This document shows positions 7,070 to 8,656 of a stretch of 8,656 nt of DNA, piece by piece. Within the stretch, counting starts at the first letter, position 1. Each line of letters begins with the position of its first letter. Both the position numbers and the translations under genes were made by a program. The stretch is from Balneolales bacterium. GTDB taxonomy: Bacteria; Bacteroidota; Rhodothermia; Balneolales; Natronogracilivirgulaceae. The notes beneath the pieces were generated by a model, which was not told the origin of the DNA, did not search any database, and saw nothing but the letters and a program-made list of their open reading frames with translations. The stretch is from positions 1 through 8,656 of the forward strand of contig SKYW01000284.1 in assembly GCA_007127695.1 (NCBI GenBank), given 5' to 3'.

Positions 7070-7187
7070 ATTGGTTCAATTGGACCATTGATTGGATCAA
7101 CCGGATCACGAATTGGATCAACTGGATCACGAATTGGATCAACCGGATCGCGAATTGGATCAGATCGCGAATTGGATCAGATCGCTC
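7070..7187. repeat. GATC-rich 21-bp/17-bp tandem repeat
   Basis: Three near-identical 21-bp units lie head to tail at 7091-7111, 7112-7132 and 7133-7153; each begins ATTGGATCAAC and ends GGATCACGA or GGATCGCGA. A degenerate unit in the same register precedes them (7070-7090, about seven mismatches). Two shorter 17-bp-type units follow: ATTGGATCAGATCGCGA at 7154-7170 and a partial copy from 7171 to about 7187 that merges into a hairpin. The short units lack the four bases between the two GATC sites. Each of the five better units holds two GATC tetramers; counting one more in the hairpin arm there are 11 between 7091 and 7200. The array sits between convergent genes. The 21-bp period leaves all three plus-strand frames open, so the short frames through it are not evidence of coding. 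Confidence 0.9.
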
Positions 7188-7201
7188 ACAGAGCTGATCT
7201 G
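7178..7201. terminator. Hairpin between convergent genes, possible bidirectional terminator
   Basis: CAGATCGCTC (7178-7187) pairs with GAGC (7191-7194) and GATCTG (7196-7201) around an ACA loop. This gives a 10-bp stem interrupted by a single bulged T at 7195. The hairpin starts 16 nt beyond the Dabb stop codon on the minus strand and lies downstream of the MFS gene on the plus strand, where a shared terminator is expected. No T-run follows on either strand, so it is not a canonical intrinsic terminator. Its left arm is built from the last tandem-repeat unit. Confidence 0.4.
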
Positions 7202-7216
7202 CCGGACAGAGCAACA

Positions 7217-7522
7217 TTATCCGGTGCGGGTATCAAACACCCGGATTTTCTCAAAATGCGGTTTGAACTTCTCGACAAAAGCTTCATGGACGGGGTCTGT
7301 CTGATACGTCTGGAGCCCGTCGAGATCATCGAATTTGGCATGCAGGCTCATGGCATAATCATTGTCGACCACATCCCTGTCAATGCCCTGCGGCGGACCG
7401 GCCAGAATCTCCCGAACAGTGGTGATGCCTGAAAGCGTGTCAAGGATTTCTGTTTTCATGAGATCGGCGGTTTCCGCCGGTGTTCCCTCTTTCAGGTAAA
7501 AGAAGACCGAGTGAAGAATCAT
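7217..7522 (-). CDS. Dabb-domain (stress-responsive alpha/beta-barrel) protein
   Basis: This 101-residue protein is essentially one dimeric alpha-beta barrel (Dabb, PF07876) domain. It opens with the typical strand MILHSVFFYLKEGTP. A helix (AETADLMKTEILDTLSGI) and the strand VREILAGPPQG follow, then DYAMSLHAKFDDLDGLQTYQTDPVHEAFVEKFKP, where YQTDPVHEAFV is the diagnostic YxxhPxHxxf element of the family. Dabb proteins are small cytoplasmic dimers. Some plant members are salt-stress induced or act as cyclases, but most bacterial ones have no known reaction, so no function is assigned. Start and stop are clear (ATG at 7520-7522, TAA at 7217-7219). It diverges from queA across a 92-bp AT-rich region and converges on the transporter gene. 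Confidence 0.9.
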   Translation of the reverse strand: MILHSVFFYLKEGTPAETADLMKTEILDTLSGITTVREILAGPPQGIDRDVVDNDYAMSLHAKFDDLDGLQTYQTDPVHEAFVEKFKPHFEKIRVFDTRTG

Positions 7523-7614
7523 GGGTTTTCGCTATTTTTAGAAGGATTATTAGTGTATTAGCCGGGTGAGGATGCCCGGAACAGATCACAAATATAGGAA
7601 TTGTACTCCATTTT
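7523..7614. promoter_or_regulatory. Divergent promoter region between the Dabb gene and queA
   Basis: These 92 bp must serve two outward-reading genes. The half nearest the Dabb gene is AT-rich and, on the minus strand, contains the -10-like TAATAAT. A small hairpin, CCGGG (7562-7566) with CCCGG (7575-7579) and an 8-nt loop, lies about 35 nt before the queA ATG. The stretch AATATAGG at 7590-7597 could be a -10 element for queA. No Shine-Dalgarno sequence precedes either gene, and no preQ1 riboswitch-like structure was recognised. Confidence 0.3.
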
Positions 7615-8656
7615 ATGACATCAAACCGCTCGTTCTCCCTTTCGGATTTTGATTACGATCTGCCGGAATCCCGCATTGCCCAAAAACCGGCAGACCCCCG
7701 CGATCACTCCCGGCTGCTGGTATACAACCGGCAGGACATGTCCATTAGGGACGATATCTTCCTGCACCTGCCGAAATATCTTCCCGGAAACTCCTTACTG
7801 GTGATCAATAACTCCCGCGTGGAAAAAGCACGGCTTGTTTTCGGGAAGAAGGAAGTTTTCGTCACCCGCACAATGGATCCGTATACCGTGGAAGCGATGA
7901 TCCGTCCCGGCAGGGCATTCCGCAAGGGTCGCACCCTGATCCTTGCTCCCACTCCCCTGGAAAACGGAGCAGAACCGATCCGTGCAGAAGTCCTCGATAT
8001 CGCCGAGGATGGCCTGCGTATCCTTCGTTTCAACTATCCGGTGAATGATCCGGTCTTTGAGCCGTACAGGCGCACTCCCTTCCCGCCCTACATCCGTCCC
8101 GACGAAACCCTCTCGGATCGCTATCAAACCGTGTACGCCAGGGACGATGGAAGCAAGGCGGCCCCCACAGCCGGACTGCATTTCACGGATCGCCTGTTCC
8201 GTGCACTGTCACAAAAATCCATAGATAACGTCGAACTGACCCTGCACGTTGGCCTGGGCACCTTTGCTCCCGTCAAAACAGAAAAAATCGATGAGCATAA
8301 AATGCACTCTGAATGGTTCCGGATATCCAAAGAGGCGGCTGGAAAACTGAACCGGGCCAGTCACATCACCGCTGTGGGAACCACAAGTGCACGTGTACTC
8401 GAATCAGCAGCTGACGGTCGCCTCGCCGCACACACACCCATGGGCACCGTGCCATCCGAATCGCTGCGATTCCGCGATTTCAAGCCTGTTGAAGGTGATA
8501 CCGATATTTTCATTACGCCGGGATACCGGTTCAGAGCTGTCGATGCCCTGATCACCAACTTCCATTTGCCCAAAAGCACCTTGCTGATGATGATCGCAGC
8601 ATTCACCGGTATCGATGAGATGCACCGGATTTACGAGCATGCCATTCGTGAAAAGT
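7615..8656 (+). CDS. queA: S-adenosylmethionine:tRNA ribosyltransferase-isomerase, 3' end cut by the window
   Basis: QueA transfers the ribosyl part of SAM to preQ1 at position 34 of GUN-anticodon tRNAs, making epoxyqueuosine, the penultimate step of queuosine synthesis. The frame is open from ATG 7615 to the window end: 347 complete codons, against 356 residues in E. coli QueA, so only a short C-terminal tail is missing. Family blocks appear in order: FDYDLPESRIAQKPADPRDHSRLL near the N-terminus, PFPPYIRPDE, RYQTVYARDDGSKAAPTAGLHF, LHVGLGTFAPVKTEKIDEHKMHSEWF, the VGTTSARVLES helix and ITNFHLPKSTLLMMIAAFTG. The usual NDTRV segment reads NNSRV here, and the following N-terminal subdomain loop looks short. 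No Shine-Dalgarno sequence precedes the start, but the protein aligns from its first residues. No other queuosine genes are in the window. Identification is secure. Confidence 0.96.
   Translation, partial: MTSNRSFSLSDFDYDLPESRIAQKPADPRDHSRLLVYNRQDMSIRDDIFLHLPKYLPGNSLLVINNSRVEKARLVFGKKEVFVTRTMDPYTVEAMIRPGRAFRKGRTLILAPTPLENGAEPIRAEVLDIAEDGLRILRFNYPVNDPVFEPYRRTPFPPYIRPDETLSDRYQTVYARDDGSKAAPTAGLHFTDRLFRALSQKSIDNVELTLHVGLGTFAPVKTEKIDEHKMHSEWFRISKEAAGKLNRASHITAVGTTSARVLESAADGRLAAHTPMGTVPSESLRFRDFKPVEGDTDIFITPGYRFRAVDALITNFHLPKSTLLMMIAAFTGIDEMHRIYEHAIREK

Noticed and set aside
7091..7187. Plasmid- or phage-type iteron origin
   Set aside because: There is no replication initiator gene or AT-rich unwinding region nearby, and all neighbours are ordinary chromosomal genes.
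7070..7200. CRISPR array
   Set aside because: The units are directly adjacent with no unique spacers, and no cas genes are nearby.
7055..7432. Plus-strand frames through the tandem repeat (IGSTGSR or DQPDHEL heptads)
   Set aside because: A 21-bp unit without stops opens all three plus frames automatically. These frames continue antisense into the Dabb gene and lack start signals.

Overview
The window looks like ordinary chromosomal DNA from a Bacteroidota-like bacterium, most plausibly the Balneolota/Rhodothermota side of that group. This is inferred from the style of the TPR protein, the SLC45-type transporter and the PmtA-like methyltransferase, from a GC content that reads by eye as mid-50s percent, and from several genes with no visible Shine-Dalgarno sequence. 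There is no 16S rRNA or other decisive marker, so the assignment is tentative. I see no phage, insertion sequence, CRISPR array, tRNA or rRNA.

Layout, left to right. Positions 1-1101 (+) hold a TPR-type helical repeat protein whose 5' end is probably outside the window. A YgjP/DUF45-type zinc metallopeptidase follows at 1130-1939 (+). It converges on a PmtA-like SAM-dependent methyltransferase at 2046-2693 (-). A 182-bp divergent region then leads to a compact pair, xseB (2876-3088, +) and dxs (3088-5019, +), whose stop and start codons overlap in TAATG. After a 220-bp gap comes a large SLC45/GPH-type MFS transporter (5240-7000, +). It converges on a small Dabb-domain protein (7217-7522, -), and the 216 bp between them carry an unusual GATC-rich 21-bp tandem repeat and a hairpin. 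Finally queA (7615 to the window end, +) diverges from the Dabb gene and runs off the right edge.

The recognisable functions are mostly housekeeping: DNA repair (XseB), isoprenoid precursor synthesis (DXS), tRNA queuosine modification (QueA), probable phospholipid methylation and sugar transport. Apart from xseB-dxs the genes do not form an obvious pathway. I found no convincing new multi-gene system. The most unusual items are the tandem repeat at about 7070-7187, an approximately 83-residue insertion in the transporter between TM7 and TM8, and a speculative heptad-repeat reading frame that starts on the stop codon of the Dabb gene.
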